Assembly (NCBI GenBank): GCA_015689705.1
Contig: WVSN01000007.1
Span: forward strand, 112,001 to 176,000
DNA length: 64,000 nucleotides
Source of the DNA: Rhodobacterales bacterium HKCCE3408
Lineage (GTDB): Bacteria > Pseudomonadota > Alphaproteobacteria > Rhodobacterales > Rhodobacteraceae
Reading direction: 5' to 3'
Below are positions 25,661 through 34,762 of this stretch, piece after piece (positions within the stretch are counted from its first letter, which is position 1; each line of letters begins with the position of its first letter). The notes beneath the pieces were generated by a model. That model was not told the origin of the DNA. It ran no database searches and saw only the letters and a program-made list of their open reading frames with translations. Position numbers and translations under genes: made by a program.

Positions 25661-27313
25661 TCACATGTTCGGGTAGTTCGGACCGTCTCCGCCCTGCGGA
25701 ACCGTCCAGACGATGTTCTGGCTCGGATCCTTGATATCGCACGTCTTGCAGTGAACGCAGTTCTGGAAATTGATGACGAAGCGCGGCTCCGCCCCCTCTT
25801 CCTGCACCACTTCGTAGACGCCGGCCGGGCAATAGCGCGTGGCGGGTTCGGCGTATTTCGGCAGGTTCACCGCGATCGGGATCGACGGATCCTTCAGCTT
25901 CAGATGCGCAGGCTGGCTCTCTTCGTGGTTCGTCATCGAGAACGACACGTTGGTCAGCCGGTCGAAGCTGAGTTTCCCGTCGGGCTTGGGGTAGTCGATC
26001 GGCTTGAAGTCCTTCGCCTCTCCCGTTGCGGCGGCATCGGTCTTCTTGTGTCGCAACGTCCCGAACGGCGACAGCATAACGAGGTTGTTTATCCACATGT
26101 CGAGCCCGCCGAGCGTCAGCGACGCCATGAGCCCCCAACGCGACCACATCGGCTTCACGTTGCGGACGCGCTTCAGGTCCTGGCCGATCAGGCCGTTGCG
26201 AACCCTGTCCTCGTAATCCGACAACTCGTCCGAGCCACGGCCGTCCTGAAGCGCGGCATAGGCCGCCTCGGCCGCCGCCTTGCCCGACAGCATCGCGTTG
26301 TGGTTGCCCTTGATCCGCGGAACGTTGACCATTCCGGCGGAACATCCGAGCAGCGCAAGACCCGGCGCGACGAGCTTCGGCATCGACTGCCAACCGCCTT
26401 CCGTAATCGCCCGCGCGCCATAGGCGACGCGCTTTCCGCCTTCGAGGAGGTCGGCCACCATCGGGTGATGCTTGAACCGCTGGAACTCCATGTAGGGGTA
26501 GAGATACGGGTTCTCGTAATTCAGGTGCACGACGAAGCCGACATAGACCTGGTTGTTGTCGAGGTGGTAAATGAACGACCCGCCGCCTGCGTTCGAATTC
26601 AGCGGCCAGCCCATCGTGTGCGTGACCGAGCCCGGCTTGTGCTTGGCGGGGTCGATCTCCCAGATCTCCTTCATGCCGAGGCCGTATTTCTGCGGCTCCT
26701 TGCCGGCATCGAGGTTGAAGCGCGCAATCGCTTCCTTCGACAGAGATCCGCGGACGCCTTCGCCCAGGAAGACATACTTGCCGAGGAGCTCCATCCCGGG
26801 CTCGTAGTTCGGACCGGGCGTGCCGTCGGCTTCCTTGCCGAACTCGCCCGCTACGACGCCGCGAACCTCGCCGTCATCACCGTAAACGAGCTCCGAGCAG
26901 GACATGCCGGGGAAGATCTCGACGCCCAGTTCCTCGGCCTGCTCGGCCATCCAGCGGCAGACATTGCCCATGGAGACGATGTAGTTGCCGTGGTTCGACA
27001 TGAGCGGCGGCATCGGCCAGTTCGGGATACGCAGCGCGCCCGAAACGCCAAGGATGTAGAACCGGTCTTCAGTCACCGGCACCGTGACCGGCGCACTCTT
27101 TTCCTTCCAGTCCGGAATGAGCGCGTTCAGACCCACAGGATCGAGGACCGCGCCCGACAGGATGTGCGCGCCGACCTCCGAGCCCTTTTCCAGAACCACG
27201 ACGTTCAGATCGGAGTCGAGTTGCTTGAGGCGGATCGCGGCCGACAGGCCAGCCGGCCCCGCACCCACGATAACCACGTCGTATTCCATCGACTCGCGTT
27301 CGATCTCGGCCAT
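25661..27313 (-). CDS. Electron-transfer flavoprotein-ubiquinone oxidoreductase
   Basis: 550 residues. Passes electrons from ETF (fed by acyl-CoA and other dehydrogenases) to ubiquinone at the inner membrane. FAD-binding VIVGAGPAGLSAAIRL at about residues 14-29; 4Fe-4S ligands in RYCPAGVYE and NCVHCKTCDIKDP near the C-terminus; PNWPMPPLMSNHGNYIVS is a family block. The ATG at 27313 has AAGGA eight bases upstream. Length is typical. Confidence 0.95.
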   Translation of the reverse strand: MAEIERESMEYDVVIVGAGPAGLSAAIRLKQLDSDLNVVVLEKGSEVGAHILSGAVLDPVGLNALIPDWKEKSAPVTVPVTEDRFYILGVSGALRIPNWPMPPLMSNHGNYIVSMGNVCRWMAEQAEELGVEIFPGMSCSELVYGDDGEVRGVVAGEFGKEADGTPGPNYEPGMELLGKYVFLGEGVRGSLSKEAIARFNLDAGKEPQKYGLGMKEIWEIDPAKHKPGSVTHTMGWPLNSNAGGGSFIYHLDNNQVYVGFVVHLNYENPYLYPYMEFQRFKHHPMVADLLEGGKRVAYGARAITEGGWQSMPKLVAPGLALLGCSAGMVNVPRIKGNHNAMLSGKAAAEAAYAALQDGRGSDELSDYEDRVRNGLIGQDLKRVRNVKPMWSRWGLMASLTLGGLDMWINNLVMLSPFGTLRHKKTDAAATGEAKDFKPIDYPKPDGKLSFDRLTNVSFSMTNHEESQPAHLKLKDPSIPIAVNLPKYAEPATRYCPAGVYEVVQEEGAEPRFVINFQNCVHCKTCDIKDPSQNIVWTVPQGGDGPNYPNM

Positions 27314-27477
27314 GATGGTGTCCTTCTGGCTGACCTGCGGCACTGCAGAATTGGCGTTCGCGGCGGGGTAACGTAGGCTGACGTGAGGGTCAATCGAGAC
27401 GCTGCGGCGCTTTTGGACGCGACTGGACCCCGTATAGGCTTGCCCTATTCTCCGCGCGTCAGCCCACCGGAGGCCCC

Positions 27478-27786
27478 ATGCGACACGTCTTTCTCGTCCT
27501 TGCCGTCATCGGCATCCTGCCGTGGGTGAATTTCTACGCCTGGTTTCAGGAAAACGGCTGGTCGCTCTCCGGCATGATCGATGCGTGGTATGTGAACGAA
27601 GCCACGGCGGGCCTTGTCCGCGACCTGTCGATCGCGGCCGTCGCGCTGACCCTCTGGATCCTCGTCGAGTGTATCCGGAGGCGCGACTGGCCGGGACTTC
27701 TCGCCATCCCGGCCACGTTCGGCATCGGTCTCAGCTGCGGACTGCCGCTCTACATCTGGCTTCGCTCACGGCACGAGGATCGTTGA
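27478..27786 (+). CDS. DUF2834 family membrane protein
   Basis: 102 residues, three predicted membrane segments (FLVLAVIGILPWVNFYAWF, IAAVALTLWILVECI, and AIPATFGIGLSCGLPLYIWL). The pattern including 'C.GLPLYLW.R' near the end fits DUF2834. Function unknown. The last 21 bases overlap the convergent quinone oxidoreductase gene. Confidence 0.8.
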   Translation: MRHVFLVLAVIGILPWVNFYAWFQENGWSLSGMIDAWYVNEATAGLVRDLSIAAVALTLWILVECIRRRDWPGLLAIPATFGIGLSCGLPLYIWLRSRHEDR

Positions 27787-28740
27787 CCCGGTCGTCTTGC
27801 GCGCTTCGAGCGCGCGGTGAGCTTCGGCCACGTCCTCCAGCGGGAAGCGCTGGTCGATACGGATCTTGACCGCGCCGCTCTCGACCTTCTCGAACAATTC
27901 TCGCGCCATCTGCTGGCAGGTCTCGTGCTTGGCGAGATGGGTGAACAGCGTCGGCCGCGTGATCTTCAGCGATCCCTTGGCCGCCAGCGTGGTGAGCTGA
28001 AACGGCGGCACCGGACCGGAGGCGTTGCCGAACGAGATCATGAAGCCGAGCGGTCGCAGGCTGTCGAGCGAGCCGTCGAACGTGTCGGCGCCGACCGCAT
28101 CCATCACTACGTCGACCCCGGTTCCGCCAGTGATCTCCTTGACCCGTTCGACGAAATTCTCGGTGCGGTAGTTGATGCAATGGGTCGCGCCGTGCTCGAG
28201 CGCCAGCTGGCACTTGTCGTCAGTCCCGGCCGTGCCGATCAGCGTGATGCCTTCTGACGCCGCCCACTGGCAGGCGATCAGGCCCACGCCCCCGGCCGCG
28301 GCGTGAAACAGGACGGTGTCGCCTTTGGCGATCGGGGTCGTGCGGCGGAAAAGGTACTGCACCGTCATGCCCTGCAGCATCATCGCAGCGCCTTCGTCGG
28401 TCGAAATGCCGTCGGGCAGAGGGCAGACCTGCGCGGCGGGCATCACGCGGGCCGCGCAATAGGACCCCGGCGGGTTCGCGGCATAGGCGGCCCGGTCGCC
28501 CGGCTTCAGGTGGGTGACACCCTCGCCGACGGCTTCCACCACGCCAGCGGCCTCCATGCCGAGCGCGTGCGGAAGATCCATCTTGTAGAGCCCGGTGCGC
28601 TGGTAGACGTCGATGTAATTCAGCCCGCAGGCCTCGTGCCGGATACGGATTTCGCCGGGTCCCGGTTCGCCCACCTCGCGGTCGACGATGCGGAACTGTT
28701 CCGGTCCGCCATGTGCCTCGATGATCGCCGTCTTCGCCAT
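27766..28740 (-). CDS. NADPH:quinone oxidoreductase (zinc-less MDR family)
   Basis: 324 residues. GroES-like N-terminus (EACGLNYIDVYQRTGLY, G MEAAGVVEAVGEGV) and Rossmann domain with AAAGGVGLIACQWA. The QOR-type features and absence of the zinc-binding cysteines point to a quinone reductase (qor-like). ATG 28740. Divergent to lysA by 115 bases. Confidence 0.9.
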   Translation of the reverse strand: MAKTAIIEAHGGPEQFRIVDREVGEPGPGEIRIRHEACGLNYIDVYQRTGLYKMDLPHALGMEAAGVVEAVGEGVTHLKPGDRAAYAANPPGSYCAARVMPAAQVCPLPDGISTDEGAAMMLQGMTVQYLFRRTTPIAKGDTVLFHAAAGGVGLIACQWAASEGITLIGTAGTDDKCQLALEHGATHCINYRTENFVERVKEITGGTGVDVVMDAVGADTFDGSLDSLRPLGFMISFGNASGPVPPFQLTTLAAKGSLKITRPTLFTHLAKHETCQQMARELFEKVESGAVKIRIDQRFPLEDVAEAHRALEARKTTGSTILVP

Positions 28741-28855
28741 AGGTCCCTCCCCGTTGAGCTTTGCCCGAAGCTAGGGCGCGTGCGGCCCGGCGTCGAGACC
28801 GCTTGGACAGCCCCGCCCAAGCTGCTAAACGCCCGAAGCCGCCGCGAGACGATTG

Positions 28856-30121
28856 ATGGACCATTTTCTCTACAGAAACGGCCTTCTGCATGCCGAAGAC
28901 GTGCCCCTGCCCGAGATCGCGGCAGAGGTCGGCACGCCGTTCTACGTCTATTCGGCGGCGACGCTGACCCGGCACTATTCTCTCTTCAAGGAAGCCCTCG
29001 CACCGCTTCCGAACCTCGTCTGCTACGCGATGAAGGCGAATTCCAACCAGGCGGTGGTGAGGCTTCTCGGCGATCTCGGGGCCGGCATGGATGTCGTCTC
29101 GGGCGGCGAATATGCCCGCGCGAAGGCCGCGGGCGTGCCGGGCGACCGGATCGTCTTCTCCGGCGTCGGCAAGACGCGGGCCGAGATGGAGCAGGCCATC
29201 GCGGGCGGCATCCGACAGGTGAACATCGAGAGCGAGCCGGAAATGTCGCTGCTGAGCCAGCTCGCTTCTGCCATGGGCGCGACCGTTCCGGTCACCATCC
29301 GCATCAACCCTGATGTTGATGCCCGGACCCACGAAAAGATCGCGACCGGTCGGGCGGAGAACAAGTTCGGCATCCCGATCTCGCGCGCGTCCGAGGTCTA
29401 CCGAATGGCCGCCGATCTTCCGGGTATCGAGGTCGTCGGCATCGACGTCCATATCGGCAGCCAGCTGACCGAGCTCGAACCGTTCGAGGCGGCCTATCTC
29501 AAGGTCGCCGAGCTGACCCGCCAGCTTCGGGCAGACGGGCACGACATCCGGCGCCTCGATCTCGGCGGCGGTCTCGGCATCCCCTACACCCGAACCAACG
29601 AGGCACCGCCTCTTCCGCTCGACTATGGCGACCTCGTTCGGCGGACCGTCGGCGATCTGGGCGTCGAGGTGGAGATCGAGCCGGGCAGGCTGATTGCCGG
29701 CAATGCCGGGCTGCTGGTGGCGTCGGTTCTCTACGTGAAATCGGGCGAGGGCCGGGACTTTCTCATCCTCGACGCGGCGATGAACGACCTGATCCGTCCC
29801 GCGATGTACGGCGCGTGGCACGATATCGTGCCGGTGGCCGAGCCGACACCGGGGACCGAGACCGCCGCCTACGACATCGTCGGGCCGGTCTGCGAAAGCG
29901 GCGACACTTTCGCGAAGCAGCGCGCGGTGCCGCCTGTCGCCGCCGGTGACCTCGTCGCATTCCGCTCCGCCGGGGCCTATGGTGCTGTAATGGCTAGCGA
30001 ATATAACACCAGGCCCTTGATCCCGGAGGTCATGGTGCGCGACGATCAATTTGCGGTCATCCGCCGGCGACCGACCTTTGAAGAAATCATTAACCGAGAT
30101 ACCATACCCTCGTGGCTATGA
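28856..30121 (+). CDS. lysA: Diaminopimelate decarboxylase
   Basis: 421 residues. Last step of lysine synthesis. PLP lysine K60 in CYAMKANSNQAV; GGEYARAKAAG, HIGSQLTEL and CESGDTFAKQR are family blocks. The ATG at 28856 gives MDHFLYRNG, as usual in Rhodobacterales; an in-frame TTG precedes it. Followed by the TIGR02302 gene 43 bases downstream. Confidence 0.96.
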   Translation: MDHFLYRNGLLHAEDVPLPEIAAEVGTPFYVYSAATLTRHYSLFKEALAPLPNLVCYAMKANSNQAVVRLLGDLGAGMDVVSGGEYARAKAAGVPGDRIVFSGVGKTRAEMEQAIAGGIRQVNIESEPEMSLLSQLASAMGATVPVTIRINPDVDARTHEKIATGRAENKFGIPISRASEVYRMAADLPGIEVVGIDVHIGSQLTELEPFEAAYLKVAELTRQLRADGHDIRRLDLGGGLGIPYTRTNEAPPLPLDYGDLVRRTVGDLGVEVEIEPGRLIAGNAGLLVASVLYVKSGEGRDFLILDAAMNDLIRPAMYGAWHDIVPVAEPTPGTETAAYDIVGPVCESGDTFAKQRAVPPVAAGDLVAFRSAGAYGAVMASEYNTRPLIPEVMVRDDQFAVIRRRPTFEEIINRDTIPSWL

Positions 30122-30133
30122 TGCCACGCGCAG

Positions 30134-30150
30134 GCTCCGCCGACCGGAGC
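30134..30150 (+). repeat. Small hairpin just before the TIGR02302 gene
   Basis: GCTCCG at 30134-30139 and CGGAGC at 30145-30150 pair around a five-base loop, ending 14 bases before the start codon. It might affect translation initiation; no further evidence. Confidence 0.3.
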
Positions 30151-30164
30151 GACCGAAAGGGTTT

Positions 30165-32741
30165 ATGACCGATCAACCTCCCCGCCCCGATTCCGCGCTG
30201 GCGCGGCTGACGCGTCCGCTCGCGCTGACACGGCTCGGCATGGCTGCCGAACGGCTGACCCGCCGGTTCTGGCCGGTCTGGTCGATCCTGTTCGTGGCGC
30301 TGGCAGCGCTGGCATTCCGCATCTTCGACAGCGTCCCGCCCGAAGCGTTCTGGATCGGCACCGGCGTGGTCGGCATCGCCTTCCTCTGGGCGCTCTATCG
30401 CGGGCTGCGCGGATTCCGCTGGCCGACGGCCGAAGAGGCCGAGGCGCGGCTTGACGCGACGCTGCCGGGACGCCCGATCTCGACCCTGCGCGACAGTCCG
30501 GCCATCGGCGGCAACGACGCCGAAAGCATGGCGGTCTGGCGCGCGCATCTTGCCCGCATGGCGGCCCGCCTGCGCGGCGTGCGGGCCCCGTCGCCCGATC
30601 TTCGCGTCGCGGCGGCCGACCCTTTCGCACTCCGGCTCATCGCCGCGACGGCGCTTGCCGTGGCAGTCCTGTTCGGCGCGATCTGGCGTATCGGCGATGT
30701 CGGCAGCGCGGTCGTCGGCCCCGGTGAAGCTTCGGTCGCCGGCCCGTCCTGGGAGGGATGGGTCGAGCCGCCGCTCTATACGGGCCGCCCGACGCTTTAC
30801 CTCAACGATATTTCGCGGGACGGCTTCGCCGCCCCGGTCGGATCCCGCGTCACGGTTCGGTTCTACGGCTCGGATGGGCAGCTTACCTTCCGCCAGACGA
30901 TCTCGGCAGCCCCGCTGCCCGAGGAGTACGATCCGGCCGGGCCGGCGCACGACGTCAATCTCGACCAGACGGGCCTGGTCGGCATCGACGGGCCGGGCGG
31001 TCGGGCGTGGGACATCTCGGCAATGCCCGACAACCCGCCGGAAATCGCCTTCGACGGCCCGCTCGAAGGCGTGCCGCCGGGCCAGATGCAGATGCCCTTC
31101 GCGGCGTCGGACGACTATGCCGTGCTCTCCGGACGCGCGATCATCCGCTTGAATGCGGCGGCCGCCGACCGTCGGTACGGTCTCGCGGTCGAGCCGGAGG
31201 AGCGTGAGCCGCTGGTCCTCGACCTGCCGATGCCGTTCTCCGGCGGTCGGGACGAATTCTCCGAAATTCTCGTCGAGGATCTCGCGCAGCATCCCTTTGC
31301 CAACCTGCCGGTCACCATCTCGCTCGAGGTCACCGACCATGCTGGCCAGATCGGCACAATTACCGAAAACTTCGACCGTCTTCCCGGCCGCCGCTTCTTC
31401 GACCCGGTCGCAAACGCCCTGATCGAGATGCGCCGCGACCTGCTCTGGTCGCGCGAGAACGCCCAAAGGACCGCCCAGGTCCTGCGCGCGATCACCTGGC
31501 GCGCGGACCGCGTTTTCGAGGACGAACAGGCCTATCTGCTGGTCCGTACCGCGATCCGGCGGCTCGAATCGGCGATCGACATGGTCTCGGGCGAGACCCG
31601 TGACGAGGTCGCGGCGATCCTCTGGGATGCAGCGCTGATGATCGAAGAGGGCGATCTCGCCAACGCGCTCGACCGTCTGCGCCGTGCGCAGGACCGCCTG
31701 GCCGAGGCCATGCGGCAGGGCGCCTCCGACGAGGAGATCGCGCAGCTCATGGACGAGCTGCGGCAGGCGATGGACGAGTACATGCAGGAACTCGCCCAGA
31801 ACGCCGAGCCGGGCACTGATCAGCCGGATCAGTCGGGCGAAAACATGGAAATGTCCATGTCCGACATCGAGGAGATGATGCGGCGGATCGAGGAGCTGAT
31901 CCAGCAGGGCCGCATGGCCGAGGCGCAGGAAATGATGGATGCGCTCCGCCAGATGCTCGAGAACATGCAGATGACCCAGGGCGGCAACGGCGACGGGCCG
32001 CGCACACCGGGCCAGCAGGCGATGGAGGGGCTTCAGGACACGCTGCGCGACCAGCAGGACCTGAGCGACGACAGCTTCCAGCAGCTTCAGGACCAGTTCA
32101 ACCAGAACCGTCCCGGCAACCAGTCCCAGAACCAGCAGGGCCAGCAGGGCCAGTCCGGCCAGGGCTCGCAGGGGGAGGACGGATCGGACAACCAGGGCGA
32201 AAGCGGCACCGGTCAGGGCGGCGACAACGAAGGCGGCGACGCTCGGTCGCTGGCCGAGCGCCAGCAGGAACTTCTGCGCCGCCTGCAGGAGCAGGCCGAG
32301 AACCTGCCCGGCCTCGGCACGGAATCCGGCGAGGAGGCGCAGCGCCTGCTCGATCAGGCGGGCCGCGCGATGGACGATGCCGCCGATGCGCTCGAGGGTG
32401 GCGATCTGCCCGGCGCGCTCGACAACCAGAGCGAGGCCATGGAGGCACTGCGCGAGGGCATGGGCGAGCTTGGCCGCGCACTTGCAGAGGAACAGGGACT
32501 CGACCAGCAGGGGCAGGGCACCGCGCAGGCCGAACTGTCACCCGACGGCCAGATGCGCGACCCGCTCGGCCGTCAGGCGGGCTCCAACGGCGCCTTCGGA
32601 ACCGACGAGAACTTCGAGCGCCGCGAAGAGGCGTTCCGGCGCGCGCGCGAGCTGATGGACGAACTGCGCCGCCGGTCGGCCGAGCAGGATCGCCCCGAAG
32701 TCGAACTCGACTACCTCCGCCGGCTCCTGGAAAGGTTCTGA
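30165..32741 (+). CDS. TIGR02302 (DUF4175) family membrane protein
   Basis: 858 residues. N-terminal membrane segments (about residues 40-85 and 150-172), a large probably periplasmic middle part, a Gln/Glu/Met-rich helical region, and a Gln/Gly/Ser-rich low-complexity stretch at roughly 643-700 (QNQQGQQGQSGQGSQGEDGS). The C-terminus (EEAFRRARELMDELRRRSAE) is the conserved end. Family of unknown function, conserved in alphaproteobacteria next to lysA. The ATG at 30165 gives a normal start. Confidence 0.88.
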   Translation: MTDQPPRPDSALARLTRPLALTRLGMAAERLTRRFWPVWSILFVALAALAFRIFDSVPPEAFWIGTGVVGIAFLWALYRGLRGFRWPTAEEAEARLDATLPGRPISTLRDSPAIGGNDAESMAVWRAHLARMAARLRGVRAPSPDLRVAAADPFALRLIAATALAVAVLFGAIWRIGDVGSAVVGPGEASVAGPSWEGWVEPPLYTGRPTLYLNDISRDGFAAPVGSRVTVRFYGSDGQLTFRQTISAAPLPEEYDPAGPAHDVNLDQTGLVGIDGPGGRAWDISAMPDNPPEIAFDGPLEGVPPGQMQMPFAASDDYAVLSGRAIIRLNAAAADRRYGLAVEPEEREPLVLDLPMPFSGGRDEFSEILVEDLAQHPFANLPVTISLEVTDHAGQIGTITENFDRLPGRRFFDPVANALIEMRRDLLWSRENAQRTAQVLRAITWRADRVFEDEQAYLLVRTAIRRLESAIDMVSGETRDEVAAILWDAALMIEEGDLANALDRLRRAQDRLAEAMRQGASDEEIAQLMDELRQAMDEYMQELAQNAEPGTDQPDQSGENMEMSMSDIEEMMRRIEELIQQGRMAEAQEMMDALRQMLENMQMTQGGNGDGPRTPGQQAMEGLQDTLRDQQDLSDDSFQQLQDQFNQNRPGNQSQNQQGQQGQSGQGSQGEDGSDNQGESGTGQGGDNEGGDARSLAERQQELLRRLQEQAENLPGLGTESGEEAQRLLDQAGRAMDDAADALEGGDLPGALDNQSEAMEALREGMGELGRALAEEQGLDQQGQGTAQAELSPDGQMRDPLGRQAGSNGAFGTDENFERREEAFRRARELMDELRRRSAEQDRPEVELDYLRRLLERF

Positions 32742-32757
32742 CCGGCTGAACGGAAAA

Positions 32758-32793
32758 CGGCGCCGCGGGATGTCGCGGCGCCGACTTCTTTTC
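32758..32793. terminator. Bidirectional terminator between TIGR02302 gene and zinc-ribbon gene
   Basis: CGGCGCCGCG at 32758-32767 pairs with CGCGGCGCCG at 32774-32783 around GGATGT. ACTTCTTTTCC follows on the plus side, and AAAA precedes on the left (a T run on the minus strand). It lies between convergent genes. Confidence 0.85.
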
Positions 32794-32834
32794 CGATGCC
32801 CGCGGCTCCTTCGGCGCGGGCGCTTCTCACACGA

Positions 32835-33920
32835 TCATTCGCTGGCGGCCGGCTCCTCGGCTTCGGCCGCGTCGGCCGGGGCCTCCTCTTCCGCCGGTGC
32901 AGCGGCGTCTTCGGGCACGCCGCCGTCGTCCCCGGCTTCGGGCGCGGGCATCGCCGGTGTGTCCGTCTCGGGCGACAGGGCCCCCTGTGCCATGTCGTCG
33001 ATCCAGAGCCGCAGCCGATCGACTTGCTCGGCATAGGCATTGATGATCGGCGCGGCCTGCGGCACCGCCTCGGCGATCCGCGGCGCGTTCGCATAGGCCG
33101 CGATCAGGCCCGCAAAGATCAGGATGGCAAGGGCGAAGCCGACACGCGTGCCCGACCGCCGCCGTGGCCGTTCCGACAGGCTGTGGTAATCGGTCGTCCC
33201 CGGGTCGCCCGCGCTGCGGTCGCCGCTGGCCCGGAGGGTCGAGTTGATCTCCTCGATATCCGGCAGCAGGTCGCGGCGGGAACTGGCGACGGCGGCCGCT
33301 GCCGCCGCGGCAGCGCGGCCCGAGTCGTCTTCGTCCTCGCGCGCGTCCCAGTCGTCAGTTTCGACCTCGTCGTCGAAAGATGACTCCGCGACCATGCCGC
33401 CGACGGTCGTGTCGAGTTCGTCGTCCTCGTCCTCGTCGTATTCCTCGTCGTCGTAGTCGCCTTCTTCGTCGTCGTAGTCGCCGTCCTCGTACTCCTCGTC
33501 GTCGGCGGCGGCTTCGAGGTCGTCCTCTTCCTCCTCGTCCCAGTCCTCTTCGGCCGCGTCCTCCGCGTCCTCGGTATAGGGGTCGAGGTTCATCTCGTCC
33601 TGATGCTCGAGCTCGCTGCTTTCGGTGCGGCGCAGCTGCGCCTCGCGCTCGGCCTCCTCACGAAGGAGATCCCGCGACTCGGGGTCGAGTTCGCGGCGCG
33701 GCGCATCGGCCGCGGGCACGTCGCCCTCGTCCATGTCGTCGAAATCGCCCTCGGGCGGTTCGGGCGGCGCAGCCTCGCCATCGCCTGCCGCAGCAGAGGC
33801 GCTGCCCGGCTGGAACCACGTCGTGGTGCAGTTCGAACATTGCACATCCCGGCCTTCAGGCGGGATCATGCCATCATCGACTTCGTACCTGGCACCGCAA
33901 TTGGGACATGTCAGTCGCAT
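32835..33920 (-). CDS. Zinc-ribbon, highly acidic membrane protein
   Basis: 361 residues. N-terminal MJ0042-type zinc ribbon with C5, C8, C28 and C31 (CPNC...CSNC). Then a very acidic region (about 110-190) dominated by Asp/Glu with Tyr, a run of eight alanines, a single membrane segment (VGFALAILIFAGLIAAYANA) and an Ala/Glu/Pro-rich tail. A family seen beside ftsE in Rhodobacterales; function unknown. Start at ATG 33920 (MRLTCPNC); longer in-frame starts up to 33971 are less likely. Confidence 0.85.
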   Translation of the reverse strand: MRLTCPNCGARYEVDDGMIPPEGRDVQCSNCTTTWFQPGSASAAAGDGEAAPPEPPEGDFDDMDEGDVPAADAPRRELDPESRDLLREEAEREAQLRRTESSELEHQDEMNLDPYTEDAEDAAEEDWDEEEEDDLEAAADDEEYEDGDYDDEEGDYDDEEYDEDEDDELDTTVGGMVAESSFDDEVETDDWDAREDEDDSGRAAAAAAAAVASSRRDLLPDIEEINSTLRASGDRSAGDPGTTDYHSLSERPRRRSGTRVGFALAILIFAGLIAAYANAPRIAEAVPQAAPIINAYAEQVDRLRLWIDDMAQGALSPETDTPAMPAPEAGDDGGVPEDAAAPAEEEAPADAAEAEEPAASE

Positions 33921-33963
33921 AGAAATCCGCCATTGCCCGAATGTAAGGGCGTGCACTGCCTCG

Positions 33964-33972
33964 TTATCCACA
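33964..33972 (+). promoter_or_regulatory. Perfect DnaA-box sequence
   Basis: TTATCCACA, the consensus DnaA-binding 9-mer, lies in the divergent region between the zinc-ribbon gene and ftsE. Only one perfect copy was noticed here, with no AT-rich unwinding element, so it is not an origin. It could mark DnaA control of the division genes. Confidence 0.4.
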
Positions 33973-34084
33973 TATGTTTAACAATCGAACAAATACATTC
34001 CAAGCGCTTGCATGTTGCTCGCGTTGCAACCGCTCCCGGGGTGAGGCATGAGGGCGTCACCCCGAAACGGGACGGAGCGGGACA

Positions 34085-34762
34085 TTGATCGAACTGCGCG
34101 AGGCCGGCTACAGCTTCGGCGGCGAGCCGCTGCTCGGCGGACTGGCCCTGACGCTGGCCCCGGGATCGTTCCATTTCCTGACCGGGCCGTCCGGTGCCGG
34201 CAAGACGACGCTTCTGCGGCTCTGCTATGCCGATCTCCTGCCGACGGTGGGTGAGATCGAGCTGTTCGGGCAATCGACCGCGACCATGTCCCGCGACGAC
34301 ATCTCCGGCGCAAGACAGCGGATCGGGGTGGTGCATCAGGATTGCCAGTTCCTCGACCATCTCAGCGTGACCGACAACATCGCCCTGCCGCTGGCTGTCT
34401 CGGGCCGTGACGTCGATGCGCACCGCGAGAACCTGCGCGAGCTTCTGGCCTGGGTCGGGCTCGGGCCGCGCGCCGATGCATTGCCGCCAGAGCTTTCAGG
34501 CGGGGAACGACAGCGCGCGGCACTGGCCCGCGCCGTCATCATGGACCCCGACCTGATCCTTGCCGACGAGCCGACGGGCAACGTCGACTGGGAGATGTCG
34601 ATGCGTCTTCTGACGCTGCTGGCCGAACTCAACCGGATGGGAAAGACGATCCTCGTGGCTACGCACGATCTCGGCCTGATCCGCGCGGCGAAGGCGCAGG
34701 TGTCGGCCCGCGTGCTGCGGATCGCGGGCGGTCAGCTCCAGCTTGCGGGGGCGGACCTGTGA
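34085..34762 (+). CDS. ftsE: Cell-division ATP-binding protein FtsE
   Basis: 225 residues, ABC ATPase. Walker A GPSGAGKTT at 34-42, signature LSGGERQRAALARA, Walker B LILADEPTGNVD, switch His in VATHD. FtsEX controls septal murein hydrolases from the inner membrane. The start is a TTG at 34085 (MIELREAGYSF), with GGGACGGAGCGGG upstream; no ATG fits. Coupled to ftsX by GTGA. Confidence 0.93.
   Translation: MIELREAGYSFGGEPLLGGLALTLAPGSFHFLTGPSGAGKTTLLRLCYADLLPTVGEIELFGQSTATMSRDDISGARQRIGVVHQDCQFLDHLSVTDNIALPLAVSGRDVDAHRENLRELLAWVGLGPRADALPPELSGGERQRAALARAVIMDPDLILADEPTGNVDWEMSMRLLTLLAELNRMGKTILVATHDLGLIRAAKAQVSARVLRIAGGQLQLAGADL

Noticed and set aside
24081-27376. Two long plus-strand frames (531 and 646 residues)
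   Set aside because: They lie antisense to the TPR gene and the ETF-quinone oxidoreductase gene, which have clear signatures on the minus strand.
28220-30049. 609-residue minus-strand frame over lysA
   Set aside because: Antisense to lysA, whose motifs are unambiguous; no start or family evidence.
33244-33456. Serine-rich 70-residue open frame
   Set aside because: The serines are the complement of the Asp/Glu codon repeat in the acidic zinc-ribbon gene.
33964-33972. Possible replication origin at the DnaA box
   Set aside because: Only one perfect box, no AT-rich element, no dnaA, repABC or parAB genes nearby.
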